28,631 nucleotides of DNA from an uncultured Sphingobacteriales bacterium (lineage in GTDB: Bacteria > Bacteroidota > Bacteroidia > Chitinophagales > Chitinophagaceae). The position numbers and the translations under genes were made by a program. The DNA lies in assembly GCA_937991535.1 (NCBI GenBank), contig CALKHN010000021.1, positions 1-28,631 on the forward strand. Reading direction: 5' to 3'. Below, piece by piece: positions 1 through 9,822 of this stretch. A model generated the notes under the pieces. The model worked only from the letters and a program-made list of their open reading frames with translations, ran no database searches and was not told where the DNA came from. Each line of letters begins with the position of its first letter. Within the stretch, counting starts at the first letter, position 1.

Positions 1-2
1 TG

Positions 3-152
3 AAGGAAAACGGAACACTCACCTATGAAGTAGTGAACCTCATTGAAGCCTGCAAAAGCATCTTCAGTGATTTTGATTTTAACAGTGAAAATGAAGCAAA
101 CAGGCATTTGAGATATGCCATCATCGGACAGGTGCATGACTATCTCTCCTAA
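3..152 (+). CDS. 3' end of an unidentified gene (partial)
   Basis: An open frame runs from the left edge to a TAA at 150-152 and gives 49 residues ending in HDYLS. It is acidic and amphipathic, with no motif I can name. Its stop lies 36 bases before the start of the methylase-helicase gene on the same strand, so the two are probably co-transcribed. The frame is open from the first base and the composition is gene-like. The start and most of the protein are outside the window, so function cannot be assigned. Confidence 0.6.
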   Translation, partial: KENGTLTYEVVNLIEACKSIFSDFDFNSENEANRHLRYAIIGQVHDYLS

Positions 153-188
153 GCCAAAAGGAAAAGTGAAGAAAGAAAACGTGTGGTT

Positions 189-3100
189 ATGGCTTACAAT
201 GTTTCTCAAAAGCTGCAGGATAATCTTGATGCTATCCGAATAGCGTTGGATTATCAGAACGGTCGACCGCTTACAGCGGAGGATGTCGCCAGCCTGAAAA
301 AATACGCAGGTTTTGGCGGCATCAAGGCCGTTTTATATCCTTACGGCACGCCAGAGGAATGGCAGGCTAATGGGGCTACCAAAGAAGACCTGAAGCACCA
401 CCAGGGTATTACGCAATTACATGAGTTGCTCAGGGAAAACTATGATGACGCAGCCTATAAAGAAATTATCGCTTCATTACGACATAGCGTTCTGACCGCT
501 TTCTACACACCAGAGGTCGTACCCCAAACATTGTATAGTGTACTTGAAGCCCAAGGCATACAGCCTAAAAGGTTATACGAGCCTTCTGCCGGTTCCGGGG
601 TATTTATAAGCGAGGCTGTAACAGCCTTTCCTGAACTGGAACAGATCACCGCAGTCGAAAAAGACAGGCTTACCGGATTGGTGCTTTCTGCGGTTAACAG
701 TACACTCCCTATTAAAACAGCTACTCACATCACGGGATTTGAAGAAGCTCCGGTTAGAGACAATGGCGGCTATGACCTTGTAGTAAGCAATATTCCCTTC
801 GGAAACTTCTCGGTATATGACGAAGCATTTCCTGACAAGGAAATATCTGGCAAAATTCACAATTACTTTTTTGCTAAAGGTCTGGATAAACTGGCCGAAG
901 GCGGCCTTATGGCATTCATTACGACGGATGCCTTTTTGAACAGCTCTTCTAACCATGCGGCACGGGAATACCTGTTTGAGCGGGCAAACTTCGTGGGCCT
1001 GGCTGTAATGCCGGACAACCTGATGAAAGATACAGGTAACACAGAAGCGCCGAATCACCTGTTGATCGTTCAGAAAAATACAGCAAAGGAAAAGATAAGC
1101 TGGGAAGAAGATTGGCTGAATGATGTACGTGAGAGGGAGAATGAGTTTGGCCGCTTTCCTTATAACTACTTCATATCTACGCATGATCATGATGTTGTCA
1201 TGGGCAATGTGCGTAAGCCCGGAAAAAACCAATACGGCAGGGCTTCAGAAGTAGTATGGCAGGACGGTGATATTAACCAGATACGGGATGCCCTTTATGC
1301 CAGCCTTACCCATCAATTAAAAAATCGCTTCAACACCGAACTGTTTGCGAAAACACAAGCATTCGCCCTACCAGTTTCAGAAAACGAAGGCAAAAAGCTG
1401 ACCTACCTGCCGATGCCGGAAAGCAAGGCAGAAATTCCGTCAGTACAATTAGGGTTATTTGATACCGCACCGGCAGAACAAATCAACCGGGCAATGGCCT
1501 ATATCAACTCGCTCGATGAAACCATCGTACAAAAAACAACAGCTCGTATTGTCGGTACAATCCGTACCACTGATAAGCCAAGCCACGAAAATGTAGTATT
1601 GCTTACAGCAAAACAGCATAAAAGCAACCGATTTTTATATAAGCTCTATTCCAACGTCAAGGAAGTAAATCAACTGTCTGTAAACTGGATGGATGCCCGC
1701 TTATTGGGGCATGAACTTACAGGTATTTCCAATTACCTTAAACAGTTTGATCACAGTTTCAAATATGAAGGCGATCAAACATTGGAAGGTTTTTTCCGCT
1801 TTGAGCAAAAAACACCACTTCCTTTTATTGGCCTAAAATCTTATTACCAGGAAGGAACATTGGTGGTGCACATAGGCAGCGTCGGAACTATAGGCAGTCC
1901 AGATCCAGAATATAAACAGGCAGTTTTCCAGCCTCTCGGTCTTCAAGGTAATATTCGCTTTTATGAAAATTACACCGCATTACGCGATGCTTATCTCGAA
2001 TTATCCGGCAAGGAAGTATCAGGGGAAACCATCACCGATGTTGACAGGGACAGCCTTAACACTACTTATGAAAAGTTCATTGCGGAATACGGGCTTTTAA
2101 ATAGTTCCGATAATCGCAGGCGCATCCTGGAAGATACCGCCTTTGGTGTTATTACGCTTTCCTCTCTCGAACGCAGGGATGGCGAAAGGTTTGTAAAAGC
2201 CGACATTCTTACTCACGCTATTCATTATGTAAAAGAACGGTTCATTACCGATGATCCCATTGAAGCGCTGGCACACAGTCTTAATGATACAGGCAAGGTA
2301 GATGTAGGGTTTATCAGCGCCGCAATGGGGTTGGAAGAAAACGAGGTGATCGGTCGCCTGGGCAACCATGTATACATGAATCCTGCCAGCAATGAATGGG
2401 AAACTGCCGATCAATATTTAAGCGGCAATGTGGTAGAAAAACTAAGACAGGCAGAACGTCTGTTTAATGAATTTCCTGAGAATCCGCAATATAAACGAAG
2501 TGCTGAGGCCATATTAAAGGTGCAGCCGGAGCGTATTCCATTTGAACTACTGGATTTCAATTTAGGTGAACGCTGGATACCCACTTCTTACTATGAGCGT
2601 TTCGCAACAGCATTGTTTGAACAGGACGCTACTATCAATTATTTCGCTTCGCTGGATGCTTTCAAAGTAAGCATCGGGATGAACATCAAAGTATCGAGGG
2701 AGTTTGCTGTTACACCTAAAAGCGGTCGCACAACTTACGGCTACACGCTGATGGAACATGCACTGGAGAACACCACTCCCTTCTTTACTTATGAAGTAAA
2801 GGGGCCGAACAATACAACCATCAGGCTGCCGGATAATGAAGCCATACAGTTGGCTCACCAAAAGATTGAGCAGATTCGAAGCGGTTTTATCAACTGGCTG
2901 AATGAATTGCCCGATACAGAAAAAAAGCACTTAGAAAATCTGTACAACGATACGTTCAACTGCTATGTATTACGGGAGTTCGATGGCACTCACTTGAACT
3001 TTCCCGGACTTGATAAAAAGACTTTGGGCATTGAAGACCTATACAGCAGTCAGAAAAATGCAGCATGGCGCATTATACAGAACAGGGGTGCTTTGGTTGA

Positions 3101-5729
3101 CCACGAAGTGGGGTTAGGTAAAACGCTTACCATGATCGTTTCCGCTCAGGAAATGAAACGCTTGGGCATTGTACATAAACCCATGATCGTTGCACTGAAG
3201 GCAAACGTTAACCAGATTGCCGAAACTTATAAAAAAGCCTATCCAAAGGCCCGCATACTGTTTCCCGGACAAAACGATTTTACACCAGCACAGCGGCTAC
3301 GGCTCTTTCATGAAATAAAGAATAACAATTGGGATTGTATCATCCTTACACATGATCAATTCGGAAAAATACCACAGTCACCAGAGATACAAAAAGAAAT
3401 ATTCCAGGCAGAGCTGGACAATGTAGAACGTGATCTGGAAACGGTCAAAGAGCTTAGTGGTGAAATCTCTAAGAAAATGCTTAAAGGCTTAGAGATACGC
3501 AAAAACAACCTTGAAGGCAAGCTGAAGGGAGTGCTTAAAGATATAGAGGAAAAGAAAGATGCAGGTATCAATTTCAGGGATATGGGCATTGATCACCTCT
3601 TTGTGGATGAATCTCATAAGTATAAGAACCTCACGTTTACAACCCGTCACAACCGGGTTGCAGGCTTAGGCAATATGGAAGGCAGCCAGAAGGCGCTTAA
3701 CATGCTGTTTGCCGTCCGTGAGTTGCAGAGCCGGTTTAACAGTGACTTGTGTGTAACCTTCCTGTCCGGCACACCCATATCTAACAGCCTTACAGAGATG
3801 TATCTGCTGTTCAAGTACCTGCGTCCGAAAGAAATGGAGCGTCAGCATATTGAGAATTTTGATGGTTGGGCAGCCGTATTCGCACGTAAGACAACAGACT
3901 TTGAGTTTTCAATAACCAATGAAATCATAGCTAAAGAACGCTTCAGGCATTTTATTAAAGTGCCGGAATTGGCTTTATTCTATAATGAAATTACCGACTA
4001 CAAGACGGCGAAGCATATTAACCTTGACAAGCCTGATCTGAATGAAACGTTGGTGAATATAAAACCAACACCCGAACAAGTCGAGTTCATCAAAAACCTG
4101 ATGCAATTCGCTAAAACAGGTAACGGCGAACTTATTGGACGTGGCAGGCTAACGCCTGAAGAAGATAAAGGCCGGATGCTGATTGCCACCAACTATGCAA
4201 AAAAGATGGCCGCAGACATGCGACTGATTAGTGAATGGAAGTACAGCGACCATCCTGATAACAAGGTAAACGTCAGCGCCCGCAAGATTGCGGAAATCTA
4301 TAAGGAAAGTATGCAGTATAAGGGTACGCAGATTGTGTTCTCCGACATTGGCACACCTAAACCCAACGACTTCAATATCTACGATGCGCTTAAAGAAAAG
4401 CTCGTAAGGGACTTTGGCATTCCTGGGCGTGAGATCACATTCATACACGACTGGACAGATACAAAAAAGCCTGAGCTGTTCCGAAAAATGAACCGGGGTG
4501 AAATACGCATTTTATTAGGCAGTACCGAAAAAGCCGGCACAGGGTTGAACGTTCAGCAGCGTGTGGTGGCTATGCACCATCTGGATATTCCCTGGAAACC
4601 TTCAGAGCTGGAGCAACGCAATGGCCGTGGCGCACGCCAGGGCAACCTGATTGCTAAAGAGCATTATGAAAACAAGGTGCGGAACTATGTATATGCCGTA
4701 GAGCAGTCGCTTGATAATTACAAATTTAACCTCCTGAAAAATAAACAGACGTTCATTTCGCAAATGAAAAATTGTGAGCTGAATGTCCGCACTATTGATG
4801 AAGGCACAATTGATGAAAAGAGCGGGATGAATTTCTCCGAATACATCGCTATTCTTTCCGGTGATACATCGCTGTTAGAAAAATCAAAGCTGGAAAAGAA
4901 AATAGCTGTAATGGAAAGCCTGAAAGTATCTCATTTCAGGGAAGTGTCCCGTAACAAATACCAGTTGGAAACCTTGCAAAACGAGCAGGCTTCTACGGTC
5001 AAAACACTGGACAAGCTACGGGCAGATGAAACGGCGTATAAAAGCGTCCTTCAACTGGATAAGGATGGAGTGAAGGTCAATCTCATTAAACTGGATAACA
5101 TCAGTTCATCAGATAGCGAAGCTGTCGGCAAGCATATTATCAAACTGTACCAGGACTGGAAACCAACTGATGCAGGTGAGCATACTGCACAGGTGGGTAC
5201 ATTATATGGCTTCAACCTGTATATCCGCAGGCAACAGGATGCCTACGAAGAAAATGGCGTTTTTGAGTACCGCTACTCAAATAGCTTTTATGCCCAAAAG
5301 GACAATGAGGGCATTAAATACACCTATAATAATGGCCTTCCAAATACAGATAATCCTAAGCTGGCCGCAAGACATTTCCTTAATGCCATTGACCGGGTGG
5401 AAAGCCTGAAAGATAAATACGAACATACATTGGCCGACCTGACTACAGCTATACCGAAACTGGAACAGCTTACTACGAAGCCTTTTTTACAGGAGGCAGA
5501 ATTATCACAAATGAAAAGCGAACTGGCTAATCTGGAAAGGCAGATAGCCATTAAAATACAGGAAAAGCAACTGAAGCAGCAACAGGTAGCAGAAAACCAG
5601 CCAGACGAAGTGGCTGAAGTACCTGTCATTCAACTAAACGAAAAACTCAATGGACAAACTGTTCCGAAGGAAGTAATACTTGCCACACAACAAATGGCAG
5701 AACGTCCCCGAAGCAGAATGAGATTATAA
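189..5729 (+). CDS. N-6 adenine methylase-like / SNF2-type helicase fusion protein
   Basis: About 1846 residues. Counting from GTG 183, the N-terminal third carries a class I methyltransferase core: an SAM-binding loop YEPSAGSGVF at about 132-141 and a catalytic-type NIPFG at about 203 in place of the usual NPPF/Y. The central part is a complete superfamily 2 helicase: Walker A GLGKT (about 977), DESH box (1142), SGTP (1195), motif V around GTGLN (about 1450) and the QRNGRGARQG motif VI (about 1478). The last 80 residues are Q/K-rich and probably coiled coil. ATG 189 is preferred to GTG 183 because of an upstream GAAAG and because the next gene has the same V-M-A arrangement. Such very large methylase-helicase proteins are common in Bacteroidota conjugative elements and resemble phage DarB-type antirestriction proteins in architecture. 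A role in protecting transferred DNA is inference. Confidence 0.85.
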   Translation: MAYNVSQKLQDNLDAIRIALDYQNGRPLTAEDVASLKKYAGFGGIKAVLYPYGTPEEWQANGATKEDLKHHQGITQLHELLRENYDDAAYKEIIASLRHSVLTAFYTPEVVPQTLYSVLEAQGIQPKRLYEPSAGSGVFISEAVTAFPELEQITAVEKDRLTGLVLSAVNSTLPIKTATHITGFEEAPVRDNGGYDLVVSNIPFGNFSVYDEAFPDKEISGKIHNYFFAKGLDKLAEGGLMAFITTDAFLNSSSNHAAREYLFERANFVGLAVMPDNLMKDTGNTEAPNHLLIVQKNTAKEKISWEEDWLNDVRERENEFGRFPYNYFISTHDHDVVMGNVRKPGKNQYGRASEVVWQDGDINQIRDALYASLTHQLKNRFNTELFAKTQAFALPVSENEGKKLTYLPMPESKAEIPSVQLGLFDTAPAEQINRAMAYINSLDETIVQKTTARIVGTIRTTDKPSHENVVLLTAKQHKSNRFLYKLYSNVKEVNQLSVNWMDARLLGHELTGISNYLKQFDHSFKYEGDQTLEGFFRFEQKTPLPFIGLKSYYQEGTLVVHIGSVGTIGSPDPEYKQAVFQPLGLQGNIRFYENYTALRDAYLELSGKEVSGETITDVDRDSLNTTYEKFIAEYGLLNSSDNRRRILEDTAFGVITLSSLERRDGERFVKADILTHAIHYVKERFITDDPIEALAHSLNDTGKVDVGFISAAMGLEENEVIGRLGNHVYMNPASNEWETADQYLSGNVVEKLRQAERLFNEFPENPQYKRSAEAILKVQPERIPFELLDFNLGERWIPTSYYERFATALFEQDATINYFASLDAFKVSIGMNIKVSREFAVTPKSGRTTYGYTLMEHALENTTPFFTYEVKGPNNTTIRLPDNEAIQLAHQKIEQIRSGFINWLNELPDTEKKHLENLYNDTFNCYVLREFDGTHLNFPGLDKKTLGIEDLYSSQKNAAWRIIQNRGALVDHEVGLGKTLTMIVSAQEMKRLGIVHKPMIVALKANVNQIAETYKKAYPKARILFPGQNDFTPAQRLRLFHEIKNNNWDCIILTHDQFGKIPQSPEIQKEIFQAELDNVERDLETVKELSGEISKKMLKGLEIRKNNLEGKLKGVLKDIEEKKDAGINFRDMGIDHLFVDESHKYKNLTFTTRHNRVAGLGNMEGSQKALNMLFAVRELQSRFNSDLCVTFLSGTPISNSLTEMYLLFKYLRPKEMERQHIENFDGWAAVFARKTTDFEFSITNEIIAKERFRHFIKVPELALFYNEITDYKTAKHINLDKPDLNETLVNIKPTPEQVEFIKNLMQFAKTGNGELIGRGRLTPEEDKGRMLIATNYAKKMAADMRLISEWKYSDHPDNKVNVSARKIAEIYKESMQYKGTQIVFSDIGTPKPNDFNIYDALKEKLVRDFGIPGREITFIHDWTDTKKPELFRKMNRGEIRILLGSTEKAGTGLNVQQRVVAMHHLDIPWKPSELEQRNGRGARQGNLIAKEHYENKVRNYVYAVEQSLDNYKFNLLKNKQTFISQMKNCELNVRTIDEGTIDEKSGMNFSEYIAILSGDTSLLEKSKLEKKIAVMESLKVSHFREVSRNKYQLETLQNEQASTVKTLDKLRADETAYKSVLQLDKDGVKVNLIKLDNISSSDSEAVGKHIIKLYQDWKPTDAGEHTAQVGTLYGFNLYIRRQQDAYEENGVFEYRYSNSFYAQKDNEGIKYTYNNGLPNTDNPKLAARHFLNAIDRVESLKDKYEHTLADLTTAIPKLEQLTTKPFLQEAELSQMKSELANLERQIAIKIQEKQLKQQQVAENQPDEVAEVPVIQLNEKLNGQTVPKEVILATQQMAERPRSRMRL

Positions 5730-5749
5730 ACCAATTAAAGGAAATGGTT

Positions 5750-6079
5750 ATGGCAAATAGTGTATATCAGATCAACAAAGGAATTAACCAGAGCATAGAG
5801 TTCAAGGGTTTGAAAGCGCAGTATATCTGGTATCTGGGCGGTGGTGTTGTTGCCCTGCTTATCGTCTTTGCGGTAATGTATATCATCGGCCTGCCTACAT
5901 ATCTGTGTATCGTCCTTATCCTGTCCGCAGGAGCATTCCTTGTCATGAAGATCTATGCCATGAGCAATAAGTATGGAGAGTATGGCCTGATGAAAACCCT
6001 TGCCCGTAAGCATGTCCCGAAGCTCATCAAGTCGCGGAGCAGAAAAATTTTTATAGGACTAAAAGTAAAACAATCATGA
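5750..6079 (+). CDS. traF: Conjugative transposon protein TraF (DUF4133 family)
   Basis: Small inner-membrane protein of 109 residues. It opens with YQINKGINQSIEFKGLKAQY, the hallmark of the TraF/DUF4133 family of Bacteroides conjugative transposons, followed by two hydrophobic segments (about residues 27-47 and 50-70) and a basic tail containing KYGEYGLMK. The VirB3-like topology fits a pore component placed just before the VirB4-like ATPase. ATG 5750 is chosen over ATG 5744 because the AAAGGAAA at about 5737-5744 is then correctly spaced. It overlaps the next gene by ATGA. The TraE partner (DUF4134), usually encoded just upstream, is not between this gene and the helicase. Confidence 0.88.
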   Translation: MANSVYQINKGINQSIEFKGLKAQYIWYLGGGVVALLIVFAVMYIIGLPTYLCIVLILSAGAFLVMKIYAMSNKYGEYGLMKTLARKHVPKLIKSRSRKIFIGLKVKQS

Positions 6080-6903
6080 AAAGAGAATTGCCGGTGTATA
6101 GCATCGAAGGAACCGACTTTGTGGTTGATGTAGCTAACCTACAGCTTAGCGAAAAGGCAAACCCTGAAAACGTAATACCTCTGGCAGACATGCGGGATGT
6201 AGGCGATGGATATGTATTTGACTACAGTCCAAAAGAAAAGAACATACCGATGATGTTCAGTGATGATACGGATGTAAGAACAGTTAAAATACCTGAGTTG
6301 GTACAGCTTGACCCTGTTGGAATGTCGGAAAAATATGGCTGTTCCACCCACGAGATGCAGGGCAAAACAGATTTTTCATTAATGGTGGATCAGCAGGCGC
6401 TTGGGAGAAGATTAATGGGACAACTGCCGACGGTAAATATTGCCGGTCATACCTTCTTTGTTGATATCCGCATGGACATGCTTCGTCCTAAAGACGATTT
6501 TCTTTCCAACGGAATTGTATTAAGCCAGATTGATCATTTCTATGATGATGACCGTAAAGTTTATACCATTCCTTATAATCCAAAGACGCACGAATTTCAA
6601 GATCTGGACTACGATAACATTACGTCTATCCCCAAAGACCTTATCGTTGTTTCGTTCCCTCACGAAAGTATGTTAGACCCGGTAGGATATAACCGGAAAG
6701 GCGGCTGGGATGAAACATACGGATTAAAAGAAACCAATGTAAAATCTCATTTCGAGGCTAAGCTCGTGGATTGGAAGGAAACAGGCATCGAAACAACGAT
6801 ACAAGAAAATATCAATAAGCAGCATAAACAACAAAAGCTGCCTAAACAAACCGATAAAGAACAAAAGGCTGGCAAGCGGCAACGCAGAGGGCCAAAGCTA
6901 TAA
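6076..6903 (+). CDS. Unknown protein between TraF and TraG
   Basis: A 275-residue soluble-looking protein with no signal peptide or membrane segment. Two regions resemble each other in style: PELVQLDPVGMSEKYG at about 76-91 and ESMLDPVGYNRKGGW at about 199-213. A repeated LDPVG motif could mark two copies of one fold. The last 40 residues are strongly basic (Q/K-rich, ending KRQRRGPKL), suggesting contact with nucleic acid or membrane. The start overlaps the traF stop (ATGA), so translation is coupled. The position implies a role in conjugation, but I do not recognise the family. Confidence 0.75.
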   Translation: MKRELPVYSIEGTDFVVDVANLQLSEKANPENVIPLADMRDVGDGYVFDYSPKEKNIPMMFSDDTDVRTVKIPELVQLDPVGMSEKYGCSTHEMQGKTDFSLMVDQQALGRRLMGQLPTVNIAGHTFFVDIRMDMLRPKDDFLSNGIVLSQIDHFYDDDRKVYTIPYNPKTHEFQDLDYDNITSIPKDLIVVSFPHESMLDPVGYNRKGGWDETYGLKETNVKSHFEAKLVDWKETGIETTIQENINKQHKQQKLPKQTDKEQKAGKRQRRGPKL

Positions 6904-6947
6904 TGCTGCAAGGATGCAGTAAGTGACAACAGGTAAAATAAAGTGAG

Positions 6948-9416
6948 ATGGAAAAAGTGTTGGATGATATATTACCGATAATGGATGTGGAGCATGACTG
7001 CATCCTGAGCAAGCAAGGCGATGTAACAGTCGTTTTTAAGGCAGACCTGCCGGAAATATTTACCCTTTCCGATCAGGAATATGAAGCCTTTCACCAGGCA
7101 TGGATAAAAGCGATTAAGCTGCTTCCCAAATTCAGTGTGTTTCACAAACAGGATTGGTTTCTCGAAAGCAGTCATAAACCCGATTTCTCAAAAGAAGATA
7201 CCAGTTTCCTTAGCCGGGCAAGCGAACGTTTCTTTAATGAACGTCCTTTTCTCGCACATACCTGCTACATCATGCTTACCAAAAAGCCGGAAGGCCGGAA
7301 AACAGCCAGCTCGATGTTTTCAAGTCTCTTGCGGAAATCCATAGTGCCGGAAGAAACTTTGAGGCCGCAGATGTTACAGGACTTTCTGGACAGTACGGGA
7401 CAATTCAAGCGAATCATGGAGGATAGCGGGTTTGTGAAGCTGACAAGATTAAGAGAAAAGGACCTGCGCAGCCATAGCCGTAAAATGGGATTGGTAGAAC
7501 AGTATTGCTACCTGTCTGAGCGAAATGATAGCTTCCTGATGGGCGATATCGTTTTTGATGAAGCGATGCGTGTGGGCGATAAATACTGCCAGTTATATAC
7601 GCTGGGCGATGCAATAGATCTTCCTGCACTATGCGGCAGCCGCATCAACTACGATAAATACAGTACAGACAAAACGAAGTTCAGTGTTGGGTTTGCTTCT
7701 ACGTTAGGGCAGCTTTTGCCCTGCAATCATATCTACAATCAATACATCTTTATTGAAGATCCACAGAAAACCATCCAAAAGCTGGAGAGTAAAAGGCTGA
7801 GGCTGCAATCTCTTTCTGCATACAGCAGGGAGAATTTAATTGCAAGAGACGCTACGAACGATTTTCTGAACGAAGCCATCAGCCAGCAACGGTTGCCGGT
7901 TAAGGCGCATTTCAATGTGCTTGTATGGACAGACAATAAAGAGGAACTCAAAGACCTGAAGAATATGGTATCCTCTGCACTGGCACAGATGGATGCAGTA
8001 GCCAAGCAGGAAACCATTGGCGCTCCGCAGATATTTTGGGCGGGCATTCCTGGGAATGCCGCAGACTTCCCGATGAATGATACGTTTGATACGTTCGCGG
8101 AGCAGGGAACCTGTTTCCTAAACCTCGAAACCGGCTACCGATCTTCTTTAAGTCCGATAGGTATTCGCATGGGCGACCGGCTTACAGGGAAACCCGTTCA
8201 TGTGGACATTAGCGACGAGCCTATGAAAATGGGCATCTGCACAAACAGAAACAAATTCATACTTGGGCCTTCCGGTAGCGGAAAATCATTTTTTACCAAC
8301 CACATGGTACGTAGCTATTATGAGCAAGGTACGCATATCGTGCTGGTGGATGTGGGACATAGCTATAAAGGACTTTGCGACATGGTGAAGGGCTATTACT
8401 TTACTTATAGCGAAGACAATCCCATCCGCTTCAATCCCTTTTACATAGGCGAAGGAGATAGCCTTGATACTGAAAAGAAAGAAAGTATTAAGACACTGCT
8501 CCTGGCACTGTGGAAGAAAGACGATGAGGCATTCAAGCGGAGCGAATACGTTGCCCTGTCAAATGCCATTAGCGGTTATTACAGTTATCTGGAAAAAAAT
8601 ACTGCTGTGTTTCCCTGTTTCAACAGTTTCTATGCTTTTCTGCGGGATGAATACACACTGGTGCTGGAGGGTGACAGAGTAAAAGAAAAGGATTTCGACA
8701 TAGACAACTTTCTCTATGTGCTGCGCCCTTACTACGAAGGCGGCGAATTTGATTACCTGCTGAACGCTACCGAAAACCTGAATTTGCTGCAGGAAAGGTT
8801 TATCGTATTTGAACTGGACAACATTAAGGATCACCCTATCCTGTTTCCGGTAGTAACCATTATTATCATGGAGGTTTTCATCAACAAAATGCGGAAGATG
8901 AAAGGCATCCGCAAAATGATATTGATAGAAGAAGCCTGGAAAGCCTTAATGAAAGAAGGCTTTGCAGAATACATCAAATACCTGTTCAAAACAGTCCGCA
9001 AATTCTTCGGTGAAGCAATCGTGGTAACACAGGAAGTGGAAGACATCATTTCTTCTCCGGTGGTAAAGCAAGCCATCATCAATAATAGTGATTGCAAAAT
9101 CCTGCTCGACCAAAGCAAGTACCAGAACAAATTTGATCAGATACAGGAACTATTGGGGCTAACGGAAAAAGAAAAAGCATTGGTACTCTCGGTCAATAAG
9201 TCCAATGATCCCGCTAAGAAATATAAAGAGGTATTCATCAGCCTTGGCGGTATGATGAGTAAAGTGTACCGGACAGAAGTAAGTCTTGAAGAATATCTCG
9301 CATACACTACTGAACAAACAGAGAAGGTAAAGCTGATGGAATACGCTGCAAAGTTTGATGGCGACATACGCAAAGGCATTGCGGCAATGGCAGAAGACAT
9401 TAGGAATAAAAGTTAA
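6948..9416 (+). CDS. traG: TraG family conjugation ATPase (VirB4-like)
   Basis: 822 residues, normal for the family. TraG of Bacteroides elements is the VirB4-type ATPase that powers pilus/pore assembly at the inner membrane. The N-terminal 430 residues match the CagE/VirB4 non-catalytic region in style. The P-loop is GPSGSGKS beginning at residue 440. Walker B is the ILIEEAW stretch with the paired glutamates at about 661-662, followed by the conserved VTQEVEDI stretch. ATG 6948 follows a 44-base gap after the 275-aa gene and precedes MEKVLDDILP. All diagnostic ATPase motifs are intact. Confidence 0.93.
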   Translation: MEKVLDDILPIMDVEHDCILSKQGDVTVVFKADLPEIFTLSDQEYEAFHQAWIKAIKLLPKFSVFHKQDWFLESSHKPDFSKEDTSFLSRASERFFNERPFLAHTCYIMLTKKPEGRKTASSMFSSLLRKSIVPEETLRPQMLQDFLDSTGQFKRIMEDSGFVKLTRLREKDLRSHSRKMGLVEQYCYLSERNDSFLMGDIVFDEAMRVGDKYCQLYTLGDAIDLPALCGSRINYDKYSTDKTKFSVGFASTLGQLLPCNHIYNQYIFIEDPQKTIQKLESKRLRLQSLSAYSRENLIARDATNDFLNEAISQQRLPVKAHFNVLVWTDNKEELKDLKNMVSSALAQMDAVAKQETIGAPQIFWAGIPGNAADFPMNDTFDTFAEQGTCFLNLETGYRSSLSPIGIRMGDRLTGKPVHVDISDEPMKMGICTNRNKFILGPSGSGKSFFTNHMVRSYYEQGTHIVLVDVGHSYKGLCDMVKGYYFTYSEDNPIRFNPFYIGEGDSLDTEKKESIKTLLLALWKKDDEAFKRSEYVALSNAISGYYSYLEKNTAVFPCFNSFYAFLRDEYTLVLEGDRVKEKDFDIDNFLYVLRPYYEGGEFDYLLNATENLNLLQERFIVFELDNIKDHPILFPVVTIIIMEVFINKMRKMKGIRKMILIEEAWKALMKEGFAEYIKYLFKTVRKFFGEAIVVTQEVEDIISSPVVKQAIINNSDCKILLDQSKYQNKFDQIQELLGLTEKEKALVLSVNKSNDPAKKYKEVFISLGGMMSKVYRTEVSLEEYLAYTTEQTEKVKLMEYAAKFDGDIRKGIAAMAEDIRNKS

Positions 9417-9426
9417 TAAATATCCG

Positions 9427-9822
9427 ATGAAACTGAGAAAACTGATACGGGATCTGTGCTGCGCAATTAAGGTAATTGTGCATTTCGGCAGGGAGCATCA
9501 TGCCACCATTTCTATGATGTTGGGTATCTATGGAAAACAACCATTGCACAATGATATGGTTGCAGGAGTGGATACCATGCTGAGCATAACATCCTGTGGC
9601 AGCTTTTATAAAATCACACGCACCGATTACATCAGCAACATACCTGAGAACGAAGAAACCTGGCTTGCTACTTACGGATGGCATTCTAATGGGCATCTGA
9701 TTGAAATAGGCGGTGATCGGTACTGCATTTTCGATACAGCTTCAAAATCGCTATACCTCGAAAAGCTAACCGAACAAGGAAAGACAACAATTGAATTATT
9801 TACTAAAATCTTGAAGCAATGA
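9427..9822 (+). CDS. Unknown 131-aa protein downstream of TraG
   Basis: ATG 9427 (MKLRKLIRDL) is chosen over an earlier in-frame ATG at 9355, which would overlap traG by more than 60 bases and has no leader. It has no signal peptide or clear transmembrane helix. It contains the compact aromatic/glycine stretch ATYGWHSNGHLIEIGGDRY at about 78-96, which looks like beta strands of a small alpha/beta fold. The stop overlaps the start of the first TraI-like gene (ATGA), so it belongs to the transfer operon. I do not recognise the family. Confidence 0.7.
   Translation: MKLRKLIRDLCCAIKVIVHFGREHHATISMMLGIYGKQPLHNDMVAGVDTMLSITSCGSFYKITRTDYISNIPENEETWLATYGWHSNGHLIEIGGDRYCIFDTASKSLYLEKLTEQGKTTIELFTKILKQ

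Noticed and set aside
183..188. GTG start two codons before ATG 189
   Set aside because: ATG 189 has better spacing to the purine-rich leader, and the downstream traF gene shows the same arrangement.
573..1232. 219-codon antisense frame within the methylase domain
   Set aside because: It runs opposite to a strongly supported domain, has no recognisable motif, and many similar antisense frames occur along the operon.
6906..6919. CTGCA/TGCAG hairpin before traG
   Set aside because: Five base pairs without a T-run between co-directional transfer genes is too weak for a terminator.
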